From an uncultured Chlorobiaceae bacterium (lineage in GTDB: Bacteria > Bacteroidota > Chlorobiia > Chlorobiales > Chlorobiaceae): a DNA stretch of 64,000 nt. A program made the position numbers and the translations under genes. Location of the stretch: NCBI GenBank assembly GCA_903895195.1, contig CAITSZ010000005.1:1-64000 (forward strand), in the 5' to 3' direction. Positions 1 through 6,730 of the stretch are shown piece after piece (the stretch's first letter is position 1; each line of letters begins with the position of its first letter). The notes beneath the pieces were generated by a model. That model ran no database searches, was not told the DNA's origin, and was given only the letters and a program-made list of their open reading frames with translations.

Positions 1-21
1 AAGGAGAAAGTTGTTCTCGTT

Positions 22-321
22 ATGCTCTCTCTGTGGGAGAATGAGATAAAATCTTTACCTTTTCAAAAAGATATACGTATCAATTTCACAGCGGCTGAGA
101 CATTGAAGAAAATTATTATCATTGCCGGACCTAACGGAGCAAGCAAGACTACATTTGCAAGGGACTTTCTTCCGCAGGAAGCTTACCTCCTCATGTTCGC
201 GCAAGGCTTTAATCTCGTTGGCACTGAATGCATGAATCGTTGTCAGGCAAGCTTCGTCAATCTGACGCATTGTCTTTTTTTGGATTCACCCGCCGTTTAT
301 TTTTCCACGTCCAAATCCTGA
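22..321 (+). pseudogene. remnant of zeta-toxin-like P-loop ATPase/kinase
   Basis: Only about 30 residues (bases ~103-186) look like a real protein: a hydrophobic strand followed by a P-loop, AGPNGASKTTFARDFLP, typical of the N-terminus of small zeta-toxin-like ATPases. The Walker A glycine before the Lys is replaced by Ser (GASKTT instead of GAGKTT). After base ~186 the frame reads through sequence that makes better sense on the opposite strand, so the ORF is a junction product and the rest of the kinase (normally ~190 residues) is missing. Family is inferred from the motif only. Confidence 0.4.
55..270 (-). pseudogene. disrupted small gene at the end of the DUF4325 operon
   Basis: The first ~28 residues (MRQIDEACLTTIHAFSANE..) are acidic and helical and look native. 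Past base ~187 the frame runs antisense through the zeta-like P-loop remnant on the other strand and becomes Cys- and Phe-rich nonsense. The start ATG (270-268) overlaps the end of the preceding 51-codon ORF by 14 bases, suggesting translational coupling. It is probably the 5' part of a small gene cut by a rearrangement. No function is recognised. Confidence 0.3.
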
Positions 322-412
322 GCATGATATCGGGTAAGCTCCTTGTTTCATCATCATACCTCACATTTGGCAGATTATTGCGAAACATGAAACCTGTATT
401 TATCCCGATCAT
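257..412 (-). CDS. small conserved-looking hypothetical protein, 51 aa
   Basis: A 51-codon ORF starts at ATG 412-410 and ends at 257. It overlaps the 3' end of the HATPase/DUF4325 gene by 38 bases and the next small ORF by 14 bases, an arrangement typical of coupled small genes. The product is charged: an N-terminal FRNNLPNVRYDDE stretch, then MLRIWTWKNKRR and a Lys-rich tail. There is no signal peptide and no recognised domain. Support is the tight overlap arrangement only. Confidence 0.35.
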   Translation of the reverse strand: MIGINTGFMFRNNLPNVRYDDETRSLPDIMLRIWTWKNKRRVNPKKDNASD

Positions 413-1628
413 TTTGAATCACCAGACCATCATCAATAGCCGATTTCCAAGCTTCTTCAATGTATTCTGTAACTGATGGATGATAGTTCAAGCCACCCAA
501 ATTAATTTCAGGATACTCCACTACCTGTACGTTCGACTGAGAATCAATAATTTGAACTTTCATTTTCTCAAAAAGCCTTCCAGTCCGATTAACCATCTTC
601 GCTACATTTGGCTCCATCTTTACTGGCACCAACACAATGTCAGGATGATTTCTGGCATAAACACGGAATATTTCGTCTGCAAATGCCTGGCCTATAGCTG
701 ACACCCCATCAAAGTCAAAAATCACACGTTTGAACCTCTCTATACGACAGAGCAACCTTTTGGCCTGAGATCGAGATACAAGTTTCTCGTTTTCGTATTG
801 AGCTAACCGAACAGGAATAACTGTTTTGTTAAACAGAAACTCATCCGGTCCGGCATAATCATCAAAAACCGCCTGAATATCGCGAGTAGAATCTCTTTTA
901 AGAAGCATATAGACCGAAGTACCAGCTTCGTTTTCAGAAAATTCAGACTCCACAATAACATCAAATTCGAACTGATCATCATGACGATACCTCACGCCTT
1001 TTGAATCAATTTCGAACTCATCAAATACCCTTGACGTAAAAAATATCCCTTCTCCTGTATGATTATCAGGATCTGTAGTCAATTTCCCTTTAGATAATTC
1101 AAAGAGAGCCTGGCGCTCATCATCGAGATTACACAACCTCCTGATCTTCCTGAAAATGCCCTCTCCATCATCAATCACGGAGATCATGATTTTTTCCTTA
1201 TCTCTTAAAACGGAGATAAAGAGATGTATCCCTCCAGAATGTTCAAGTACGTTATTTACCATTTCGGTAAAACCGTAGTGACATATATCCACAATGTTTT
1301 CAGGCAAACCTTCGAATACAAATGAATATTCATTCCTCCAAACACCATCTTCAGTGATGCTATCTGCGAGAAGAAATTGCGACTTATGCTCCCTCAGGTC
1401 CCCTAAATAATATTTCTTACCCTTTCCTGTCCCTGTTGATTTTAACCGCTCCTCTTTTTCAAGGCGCTGCGTATGGCTATATACTGCCTGAGGAGTTATA
1501 GAGAATATTTTGGCAATATGCTGAGAAATATCAGCAGGATGCAGGCCGACATCCCTGACGATTTGACGCCGTATTTCCTCGCCCCTTTCCCTATTATTAT
1601 TCACTGCATATCCTTTAAGAAACATCAT
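375..1628 (-). CDS. HATPase_c / STAS-like DUF4325 transcriptional regulator
   Basis: A 417-residue protein in three parts. Residues ~10-80 form a winged-helix segment (HIAKIFSITPQAVYSHTQRLEKE). Residues ~110-260 are a GHKL ATPase-like domain with an N-box (TEMVNNVLEHSGG) and a DDGEG G1 box, as in anti-sigma/MutL-type folds. Residues ~300-385 are a STAS-like DUF4325 domain (VIFDFDGVSAIGQAFADEI). Such fusions are predicted regulators that combine DNA binding with a phospho-independent STAS switch. Inverted and direct repeats overlap its own start codon (1612-1680), so it probably controls itself. Two tiny ORFs follow with overlaps. The mechanism of this family is not established. Confidence 0.85.
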   Translation of the reverse strand: MMFLKGYAVNNNRERGEEIRRQIVRDVGLHPADISQHIAKIFSITPQAVYSHTQRLEKEERLKSTGTGKGKKYYLGDLREHKSQFLLADSITEDGVWRNEYSFVFEGLPENIVDICHYGFTEMVNNVLEHSGGIHLFISVLRDKEKIMISVIDDGEGIFRKIRRLCNLDDERQALFELSKGKLTTDPDNHTGEGIFFTSRVFDEFEIDSKGVRYRHDDQFEFDVIVESEFSENEAGTSVYMLLKRDSTRDIQAVFDDYAGPDEFLFNKTVIPVRLAQYENEKLVSRSQAKRLLCRIERFKRVIFDFDGVSAIGQAFADEIFRVYARNHPDIVLVPVKMEPNVAKMVNRTGRLFEKMKVQIIDSQSNVQVVEYPEINLGGLNYHPSVTEYIEEAWKSAIDDGLVIQNDRDKYRFHVSQ

Positions 1629-1680
1629 TTCTTAAAGGATAACTGTTTTTTCTTAAAGGACGAAATATATTTCTTAAAGG
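1612..1680. promoter_or_regulatory. operator-like array: TTTCTTAAAGG repeats at 21-bp spacing
   Basis: TTTCTTAAAGG occurs at 1628-1638, 1649-1659 and 1670-1680, with exactly 21 bp (two helical turns) between starts. An inverted copy, CCTTTAAGAAA, sits at 1612-1622 and forms a palindrome with the first direct copy around the start codon of the leftward regulator gene. The phasing places every copy on the same face of the DNA, as expected for cooperative binding. The most likely ligand is the adjacent winged-helix regulator itself (inference). Confidence 0.6.
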
Positions 1681-1884
1681 GCGGGATGCCATTATTCCGT
1701 CTAAAACAGGCTTTGAAGTGAACTATCCCACTCACTTTGAACTGGCGGAACACAACCGGATGACGAACCTCAGGCCAGCGGGAACCTGCAAGTTATTTTT
1801 TCTATGACCCCGAACTCCTGGGAGGAGTCTATCTTCTCACCTGCTCAACCGTATCGACTTCTCTGGATTTGCCATGTTTCGGAG

Positions 1885-2166
1885 CTACAGCGGAGTCTTT
1901 GCAATTGCTCGCGCGCGGTCTAGTTCAAAGAACAACCAATGATAATATTGCTCCCAACCTTGTGCGGGCAAGAAGTTGTCATTTATCGTTTTGCTCGCTG
2001 CCTCTCTTATGTCCTTTTCGGTACATAGGAAGCCCTCGCGATCAATAAACGCTTGTCTACCAGAAGTATCGTGAAGTGGCAGCTTAATGATTTCATCTGC
2101 GCGTTGCCGAAAAGATGTATCCGAAAATAACTTTTCAATAAATAAGTTTGCTTGATGAGATGACAT
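1885..2166 (-). CDS. Nif11-like small protein, 93 aa
   Basis: Residues ~1-60 fit the Nif11 pattern: an N-terminal helix with FIEKLFSDTSFRQR, then a short connector and REGFLCTEKDI, the usual GF-x-(F/C)-T-xx-(D/E)-(I/L) block. Nif11 domains occur as leaders of ribosomally made peptides and as free-standing proteins of unknown role. Here the C-terminus (WEQYYHWLFFELDRAR) is aromatic and lacks the GG-Cys-rich core expected of a precursor, and no modifying enzyme is nearby. It is a free-standing member of unknown function. Confidence 0.55.
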   Translation of the reverse strand: MSSHQANLFIEKLFSDTSFRQRADEIIKLPLHDTSGRQAFIDREGFLCTEKDIREAASKTINDNFLPAQGWEQYYHWLFFELDRARAIAKTPL

Positions 2167-2680
2167 ACGGGGGCCAGTGAGTTAATTGAATATATATGAT
2201 GTAATTTTTAAACAAAATATACCAAGCCACCAAGCGAGTCAAGGCATTAATTATCATTTTTTTGGCACATTTTCTCTCAAGGCAAAAACTCCATCTTTTT
2301 ATATTTTGGCCAGATAAATTAATTATAGGGCTTCTGTTTTTGAGGTTTACTTCTTGGTTTGTGTCCGCTCAAATTTTTTAGGTTCAGGATTGATAAGAGG
2401 AGGATGCTGCCGCATCAGGGGGCGTTTTTGGAGTTGCCGAATTTTGTGAAGCTGCTGGTTGGCAGTGGGAAAAAAAGTGCTGAGACGCGAGTGCTGAGGG
2501 AAATCGGTTGTTGCAGTTGGAGGTGGGCAGTGAAGAAAGTAACGTGATGAGGAGAAGGAAGGGATTTAGTCATTATTGTAATCTCGCGGAGTAATGAAAC
2601 TCTATTGATGGAAAAACTTATATTTGACGAAAAGATGACCTTTTAACGGAAAGTCTTTATAATTGAGAGTTTAAGTGCTC
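2167..2680. other. gene-poor spacer upstream of modE
   Basis: An AT-rich 5' half with no convincing ORF. Bases ~2455-2540 contain degenerate copies of the GGCAGTT/G heptamer seen in the coding repeats at 10.9, 11.1 and 22.3 kb (GGTTGGCAGTGGG, GCAGTTGGAGGTGGGCAGT). A 62-codon ORF at 2359-2547 is not credible. No promoter or terminator can be supported here. Confidence 0.4.
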
Positions 2681-3493
2681 ATGGCGAAAGGCAAACAAGA
2701 AGAAATAGGGCTTGAGGCCTCGATCTGGTTTCAGAAATCACAGAACAAGTTTCTGGGGGGGGACAGAATTGCCCTGCTTGAAAAAATCGATGAGCTTGGC
2801 TCTATAAACAGCGCTGCGAAAGCCGTGGGAATCAGTTATAAAACTGCATGGCATCTTGTCAATCTGGTCAATAACCTTGCTGAAAAACCTCTTGTGGATC
2901 GAGTTACAGGTGGAAAGGGCGGAGGAGGTACCGTTCTGACAACAGAGGGTAAAAAAGTTATCGAACAGTTTCGGGTTATTCAGGAAGAGCATCGGAAGTT
3001 TCTCCAGAATCTTGAGGGACGTCTCGGAGAAACGAGTAATCTTTATCAATTTCTAAGAAGAATATCAATGAAAATCAGTGCTCGCAACGTCTTTTCAGGA
3101 ACTATTGAAAAAATCACCAAAGGGTCTGTAAACGCTGAAGTCATCCTCAAGATCAGTCCTGAAACCAGCATAGTTTCAATTATTACGAACGGCGCTGTGG
3201 ATAACCTGAGCCTTAAAGAGGGTATGAATGCCTACGCAATCATCAAGTCAAGCTCGATCATTATCGCCCAGGAGCTGCACGATGCCAAATTAAGTGCACG
3301 CAATGTTATCCCGGGAAAAATATGCAAGCTTATTGAAGGTCCTGTAAGCACTGAGGTTGATGTTGAAATAGGTGAAGGTAACGTCATCTCCGCTATTATT
3401 ACCCATGGCAGTTCAGAGAAACTTGGACTGAAAGAGGGTGACACGAGCTGTGTTGTATTCAAAGCGTCGAGCGTTATTCTTGGAGTAAACTAA
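2681..3493 (+). CDS. modE: ModE family molybdate-responsive transcriptional regulator
   Basis: Residues ~10-115 are the ModE-type winged helix (RIALLEKIDELGSINSAAKAVGISYKTAW, then a Gly-rich GGKGGGGTVLT turn). Two tandem Mop/TOBE repeats follow, each opening with SARNVxxG (residues ~130-195 and ~200-268), which bind molybdate at the dimer interface. At ~270 residues it has the size of canonical ModE. In this family the Mo-bound dimer represses molybdate transport genes and adjusts Mo-enzyme genes. No mod operon is adjacent here. The ATG at 2681 is preferred; a GTG two codons upstream is possible. There is no strong ribosome-binding site. Confidence 0.87.
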   Translation: MAKGKQEEIGLEASIWFQKSQNKFLGGDRIALLEKIDELGSINSAAKAVGISYKTAWHLVNLVNNLAEKPLVDRVTGGKGGGGTVLTTEGKKVIEQFRVIQEEHRKFLQNLEGRLGETSNLYQFLRRISMKISARNVFSGTIEKITKGSVNAEVILKISPETSIVSIITNGAVDNLSLKEGMNAYAIIKSSSIIIAQELHDAKLSARNVIPGKICKLIEGPVSTEVDVEIGEGNVISAIITHGSSEKLGLKEGDTSCVVFKASSVILGVN

Positions 3494-3624
3494 GGCTGGT
3501 CGCTAATTCCTTTTTGTCAATTCTGAGATATTTTTCGAATAGATTTCTCATATTCGTTCGAAAGGACCGAGAGGAAATAAATGAACAAAATTGAACTTTT
3601 TTTTGGAAACTTCTGAAAAAAGAG

Positions 3625-3638
3625 TTAACAATTGTTAA
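3625..3638. promoter_or_regulatory. 14-bp perfect palindrome upstream of the cysteine leader
   Basis: TTAACAATTGTTAA is a perfect palindrome 25 bases before the leader ORF start. Its position suits an operator or part of the promoter, but it is AT-rich and could be chance. No protein is identified for it. Confidence 0.3.
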
Positions 3639-3661
3639 TCAAAATTTGAACGATACACGAA

Positions 3662-3778
3662 TCATGAAATCACAGGCCTCGACAATCTTCATAATGTGCT
3701 GCTGCTGTTGCGGATCGCAGAAACATTCTGACAAAAGGATATCGGGGAGCACGACGTAGCACACTCATGATTTCATGA
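3662..3778 (+). repeat. 11-bp inverted repeat bracketing the leader ORF
   Basis: TCATGAAATCA (3662-3672) is perfectly complementary to TGATTTCATGA (3768-3778). The left arm contains the ATG of the leader ORF. In RNA the two arms would close a ~95-nt loop holding the whole ORF and hide its start codon. The right arm ends 16 bases before the terminator stem. Confidence 0.5.
3664..3759 (+). CDS. putative cysteine-sensing leader peptide, 31 aa, five consecutive Cys codons
   Basis: ATG at 3664, stop TAG at 3757-3759. Codons 12-16 (3697-3711) are TGC TGC TGC TGT TGC, directly after a second in-frame ATG at 3694, and are followed by Gly. The ORF ends 35 bases before an intrinsic terminator (3795-3830), which precedes a DUF4395 gene, a tRNA-Cys and cysteine/methionine sulfhydrylation genes. 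Poly-Cys short ORFs acting as cysteine attenuators are known from mycobacteria. By analogy, ribosomes stalled on the Cys codons during cysteine shortage would alter folding downstream. No clear ribosome-binding site is visible, so translation is not certain. Confidence 0.55.
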   Translation: MKSQASTIFIMCCCCCGSQKHSDKRISGSTT

Positions 3779-3794
3779 AGTACGTAAAGTCTTT

Positions 3795-3830
3795 AAAGCC
3801 GGTTCTGAATGTCAGAGCCGGCTTTTTTTA
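3795..3830 (+). terminator. intrinsic terminator, possibly an attenuator
   Basis: AAAGCCGGTTCTGA / ATG loop / TCAGAGCCGGCTTT forms a 14-bp stem with one G-U pair, followed by a T-run. It lies 45 bases before the DUF4395 start and after a short Cys-rich ORF, so it ends a short leader transcript. It fits an attenuator for the sulfur genes downstream. Confidence 0.85.
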
Positions 3831-3874
3831 TTTCGACTAATAATTCATAAAACGATAACCAGAGGATAATAATT

Positions 3875-4345
3875 ATGTCAGCAACACAAACACCGGATAC
3901 ATGCGTGGGTATTCCGATACCGATTGTCAAACTGAACAGGTGGGTACTGCTCGTGGGCATATCGACTGCTATTATCATTCAGCAGCCGATAATAACCACC
4001 GCGCTGTTTTTTATCATTGCGTCTGCTGTAGCGTTTGGCAAAACCGGCAGCCTCATTTACATCATCGGATCACGCATTTTTGCCCGGCAGAATAAAACCG
4101 CTCCCACTGAAGATCCCAGACTGATGCGGTTCAATAACTCCATCGCAGCAATTTTACTTGGAGGTTCACAGATCGCTTTTCTGGCAGGGGCCCCTCTCGC
4201 CGGATGGATACTATCAGGGTTTGTTGCCGTTGCGGCGACAGTTGCTCTCCTGGGATTCTGCTTTGGATGTTTCCTGTTTTACCAGTTTAATCTGCAACGA
4301 TACAAATTCTTCGGCACCCAGCAGGTAAAACAAGAGGGAAACTAA
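3875..4345 (+). CDS. DUF4395 family integral membrane protein
   Basis: 156 residues with about four hydrophobic segments (~28-48, 50-75, 95-118 and 120-142). The DUF4395 pattern is clear: an N-terminal DPR-containing cytoplasmic loop (TEDPRLMRFNNS) and a last helix with a CFGC motif near the end (GFCFGCFLFYQ). Family members are often found beside rhodanese, thioredoxin or sulfur-trafficking genes, and the paired Cys may serve thiol or sulfane-sulfur chemistry; both points are inference. GAGG ~10 bases upstream supports the ATG at 3875. It is the first full gene after the poly-Cys leader and terminator, and the tRNA-Cys starts 13 bases past its stop. Confidence 0.8.
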   Translation: MSATQTPDTCVGIPIPIVKLNRWVLLVGISTAIIIQQPIITTALFFIIASAVAFGKTGSLIYIIGSRIFARQNKTAPTEDPRLMRFNNSIAAILLGGSQIAFLAGAPLAGWILSGFVAVAATVALLGFCFGCFLFYQFNLQRYKFFGTQQVKQEGN

Positions 4346-4358
4346 GTTACATTTTCGA

Positions 4359-4433
4359 GGCGACGTGGGTGAGAGGTTCAAACCGGGGTCTGCAAAACCT
4401 ATATTAATCGCAAGTTCGAATCTTGCCGTCGCC
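4359..4433 (+). tRNA. tRNA-Cys (GCA), aberrant, inside the sulfur gene cluster
   Basis: The acceptor stem GGCGACG/CGTCGCC is perfect. The T arm GCAAG-TTCGAAT-CTTGC is perfect. The anticodon loop is CTGCAAA, with anticodon GCA at 4392-4394 (tRNA positions 34-36). Oddities: the D stem is only 3 bp (GGT/ACC) and shifted by one base; the anticodon stem has an unpaired G27-A43 and a G-U; the variable region is 8 nt instead of 4-5; the base after the acceptor stem (discriminator) is G, not the U normally needed by cysteinyl-tRNA synthetase; and CCA is not encoded (GCAT follows). It lies between DUF4395 and metY on the same strand. It may be a working minor tRNA, a regulatory tRNA mimic or a decaying copy. 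Confidence 0.72.
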
Positions 4434-4492
4434 GCATGTTAGAGTGGATTAACTTTTTGACAAAACAACAAACAAAACAAGGAGTATTACCG

Positions 4493-5824
4493 ATGAGTGA
4501 AAACAATTACCGCTTTGAAACTCTGGCCCTTCATGCCGGCCAGACTATTGATGCAACCCTTTCGCGTGGAGTGCCGGTTTACCGGACAAGTTCCTATCTC
4601 TTCAAGAACACGGAACATGCAGCAAACCTTTTTGCCTTGAAAGAACTTGGCAATATCTATACAAGATTGATGAACCCGACTACCGATGTCCTTGAACAGC
4701 GGGTCACACAGCTTGAAGGCGGCGCAGCTTCGGTTGCACTGGCATCAGGGACTGCAGCAATATTTAATGCCATTATCACACTGGCCGAAGCTGGCGACGA
4801 AATCGTTTCGGCAAACAACCTCTACGGCGGAACCTATACCCAGTTTGATGCCATTCTCCCAAAACTTGGCATTAACGTCAAGTTTGTAGACCCGAAAGAT
4901 CCTGCCAATTTTGAACGTGCAATCACGGACAAGACAAGAGCAATTTTCATTGAAACCATAGGCAACCCTGTACTCGACTACACCGATGTCAAGGCCATTG
5001 CAGAGGTCGCTCACCGCAACGGACTTCCGCTGATTGTTGATGCAACCTTCACTACTCCTTATCTGCTGAAAACAATAGAACTCGGGGCTGATATCGTTAT
5101 CAACTCTCTCACCAAATGGCTTGGAGGTCATGGAGCCGGTATTGGTGGAATCATTACCGATGCGGGACGTTTCAATTGGAAAGGCGGACGTCACCCTCTC
5201 TTTACCGAACCAGACAAAAACTATCACGGACTTCGCTGGGCCATCGACCTTCCTGAACCGCTTGCTCCGATTGCATTTGCCCTTCGGGTTCGTACAGTAC
5301 CGCTAAGAAACCTTGGTGCTGCCATTTCACCTGATAACTCATGGATATTTATTCAGGGAATCGAAACCCTGCCTCTCAGAGTGGCCCGTCATTCAGAAAA
5401 CGCTCTCATAGTTGCCGAACATCTTTCGCAACATCCGGAAGTTGCATGGGTACGCTATCCTGGACTGAAAACTGATCCTTCATACCCGACTGCTTCAAAA
5501 GATCTGAAAAAAGGCTTTGGCGGAGTTGTTGTGTTTGGAGTAAAGGGCGGATATGATGCGGCAGTCAAAATCATTGATAACATCAAGCTCTTCTCGCATC
5601 TGGCCAACGTCGGCGATGCCAAGAGCCTTATTCTCCACCCTGCAAGCACTTCACACAGCCAGCTCTCATCCGAGCAGCAGCTCCAGAGCGGTCTTTCGCC
5701 TGATCTGATTCGCCTGTCTGTCGGACTGGAACATCCGGATGACCTGATTGAGGCTCTTGATGAGGTGCTTCATACAGAGGAGACACAAAAAGCAAGCTGG
5801 TTATCGAAGCTGATCAAGAAGTAG
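4493..5824 (+). CDS. metY: O-acetylhomoserine (thiol)-lyase, PLP-dependent
   Basis: A 443-residue member of the Cys/Met metabolism PLP family. It opens with FETLALHAGQ, carries NLYGGTY, and has the PLP lysine at about residue 208 (SLTKWLGGHG). The longer insertion around the FNWKGGRHPLF segment and the total length (~430-445) match MetY-type sulfhydrylases better than cystathionine gamma-synthases (~380). MetY makes homocysteine from O-acetylhomoserine and sulfide in the cytoplasm. GGAG 8 bases upstream supports the ATG at 4493; an upstream in-frame extension would run into the tRNA. It stands directly behind the tRNA-Cys and ahead of a hairpin at 5856-5919. Confidence 0.92.
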   Translation: MSENNYRFETLALHAGQTIDATLSRGVPVYRTSSYLFKNTEHAANLFALKELGNIYTRLMNPTTDVLEQRVTQLEGGAASVALASGTAAIFNAIITLAEAGDEIVSANNLYGGTYTQFDAILPKLGINVKFVDPKDPANFERAITDKTRAIFIETIGNPVLDYTDVKAIAEVAHRNGLPLIVDATFTTPYLLKTIELGADIVINSLTKWLGGHGAGIGGIITDAGRFNWKGGRHPLFTEPDKNYHGLRWAIDLPEPLAPIAFALRVRTVPLRNLGAAISPDNSWIFIQGIETLPLRVARHSENALIVAEHLSQHPEVAWVRYPGLKTDPSYPTASKDLKKGFGGVVVFGVKGGYDAAVKIIDNIKLFSHLANVGDAKSLILHPASTSHSQLSSEQQLQSGLSPDLIRLSVGLEHPDDLIEALDEVLHTEETQKASWLSKLIKK

Positions 5825-5855
5825 TCGGTTTAATATTTTGTTATCACAATGACAC

Positions 5856-5919
5856 GCAAGCATCTCACCGTAAAGAGAGGAGAAAAAGCCAATTCAGACT
5901 CTTACTTTGAGATGCTTGC
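5856..5919 (+). repeat. long perfect-ended inverted repeat (hairpin) after metY
   Basis: GCAAGCATCTCA (5856-5867) pairs perfectly with TGAGATGCTTGC (5908-5919). Inside it GTAAAGAG and CTCTTAC pair almost completely, so the RNA would form an extended hairpin of ~64 nt. No T-run follows, so it is not a standard terminator. It could be a processing site, an RNA-stability element or an operator for the regulator gene 53 bases downstream. Confidence 0.55.
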
Positions 5920-5971
5920 TCTTTGTGACAATGATTCAAGAAGTTTTTGAAAACGGAGCAGGTATCTGATA

Positions 5972-6625
5972 ATGACTAAAACCATTCGTAACATCTCTGT
6001 TGTACTCGCTGATACGCAGTTTTTAACCAATGAGGCACTGCGGTCTCTTTTGTCCCCGATTTACCAGACATTCTTCAATGTATCGACAAAAGCCGGTCTG
6101 CAACAGTATCTGCAGAAAGAGACGATTTCACTCATCATCACTGATTATACCCTGTTCGATTATGATTCGATAAACGATCTTGAGGAACTTAGGAAAAAAT
6201 ATCCCGAGATTGGGATCGTTATATTGACAAACTCGATAACCAACATAAAAATAAAAGAGTTGCATGATGCCGGCATCAGAAACATTGTGCTGAAAACTGA
6301 TGACCGTGAAGAGATTTTTCACGTCATAGAGGCTGCGCTGAAAGGGAAAAAATACTATTCGGGCGATGTTCTGGATATCCTTCTTAAAAAAGAGGGGCCC
6401 CATGAGGATGCAAGCCTTCTGACCACGTCAGAAATCGAAATCGTGCGCATGATAGCGGCCGGACTCTCGACAAAAGAAATTGCGACCAAAAAACATATCA
6501 GCTTCCATACCGTAATGACGCATAGAAAAAACATTTTCAGGAAGCTTGGGGTTTCAAGCAGTTCTGAACTGTTGATATATGCCATTAAAGCCGGGTTGAT
6601 CGATAACATCGAATATCATATCTGA
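5972..6625 (+). CDS. NarL/FixJ-type response regulator (LuxR HTH), orphan
   Basis: Residues ~8-125 are a receiver domain. Asp58 (ITDYTL) is the likely phosphoacceptor, with Thr in LTNS and Lys in VLKTDD; the acidic pocket is reduced to a single Asp (ADT). Residues ~148-210 are a LuxR-type helix-turn-helix (LTTSEIEIVRMIAAGLSTKEIATKKHIS split around the turn). There is no histidine kinase beside it. It sits between metY and cysK on the same strand, suggesting it controls the sulfur genes, but no site shows this. The nearest kinase (17455) already has its own OmpR-type partner. Confidence 0.87.
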   Translation: MTKTIRNISVVLADTQFLTNEALRSLLSPIYQTFFNVSTKAGLQQYLQKETISLIITDYTLFDYDSINDLEELRKKYPEIGIVILTNSITNIKIKELHDAGIRNIVLKTDDREEIFHVIEAALKGKKYYSGDVLDILLKKEGPHEDASLLTTSEIEIVRMIAAGLSTKEIATKKHISFHTVMTHRKNIFRKLGVSSSSELLIYAIKAGLIDNIEYHI

Positions 6626-6730
6626 CATACCATATTTGCGGTATAAAAGATAACCCTTAGAGGGGATTTCCAGTTATACACTTATTGATGATCTTTAAGC
6701 TTTCCTCAAACTCCAAAACAATCAACAGCT

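Noticed and set aside
1739-1884. Possible gene remnant between the DUF4325 regulator and the Nif11-like gene
   Set aside because: A short open frame on the plus strand has no recognisable motif and no start; not reportable.
2359-2547. 62-codon ORF before modE
   Set aside because: No ribosome-binding site, basic low-information sequence, overlaps degenerate heptamer repeats.
3581-3616. 11-codon ORF with a good ribosome-binding site upstream of the Cys leader
   Set aside because: No informative codons and a T-rich run; it may be chance, although it could be the first translated ORF of the leader transcript.
3695-3732. Leucine-rich reading of the same codons (CTG CTG CTG TTG in another frame)
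   Set aside because: This frame has no ATG upstream, only a GTG right at the run, and no leucine genes follow; the Cys frame has two ATGs and cysteine genes downstream.
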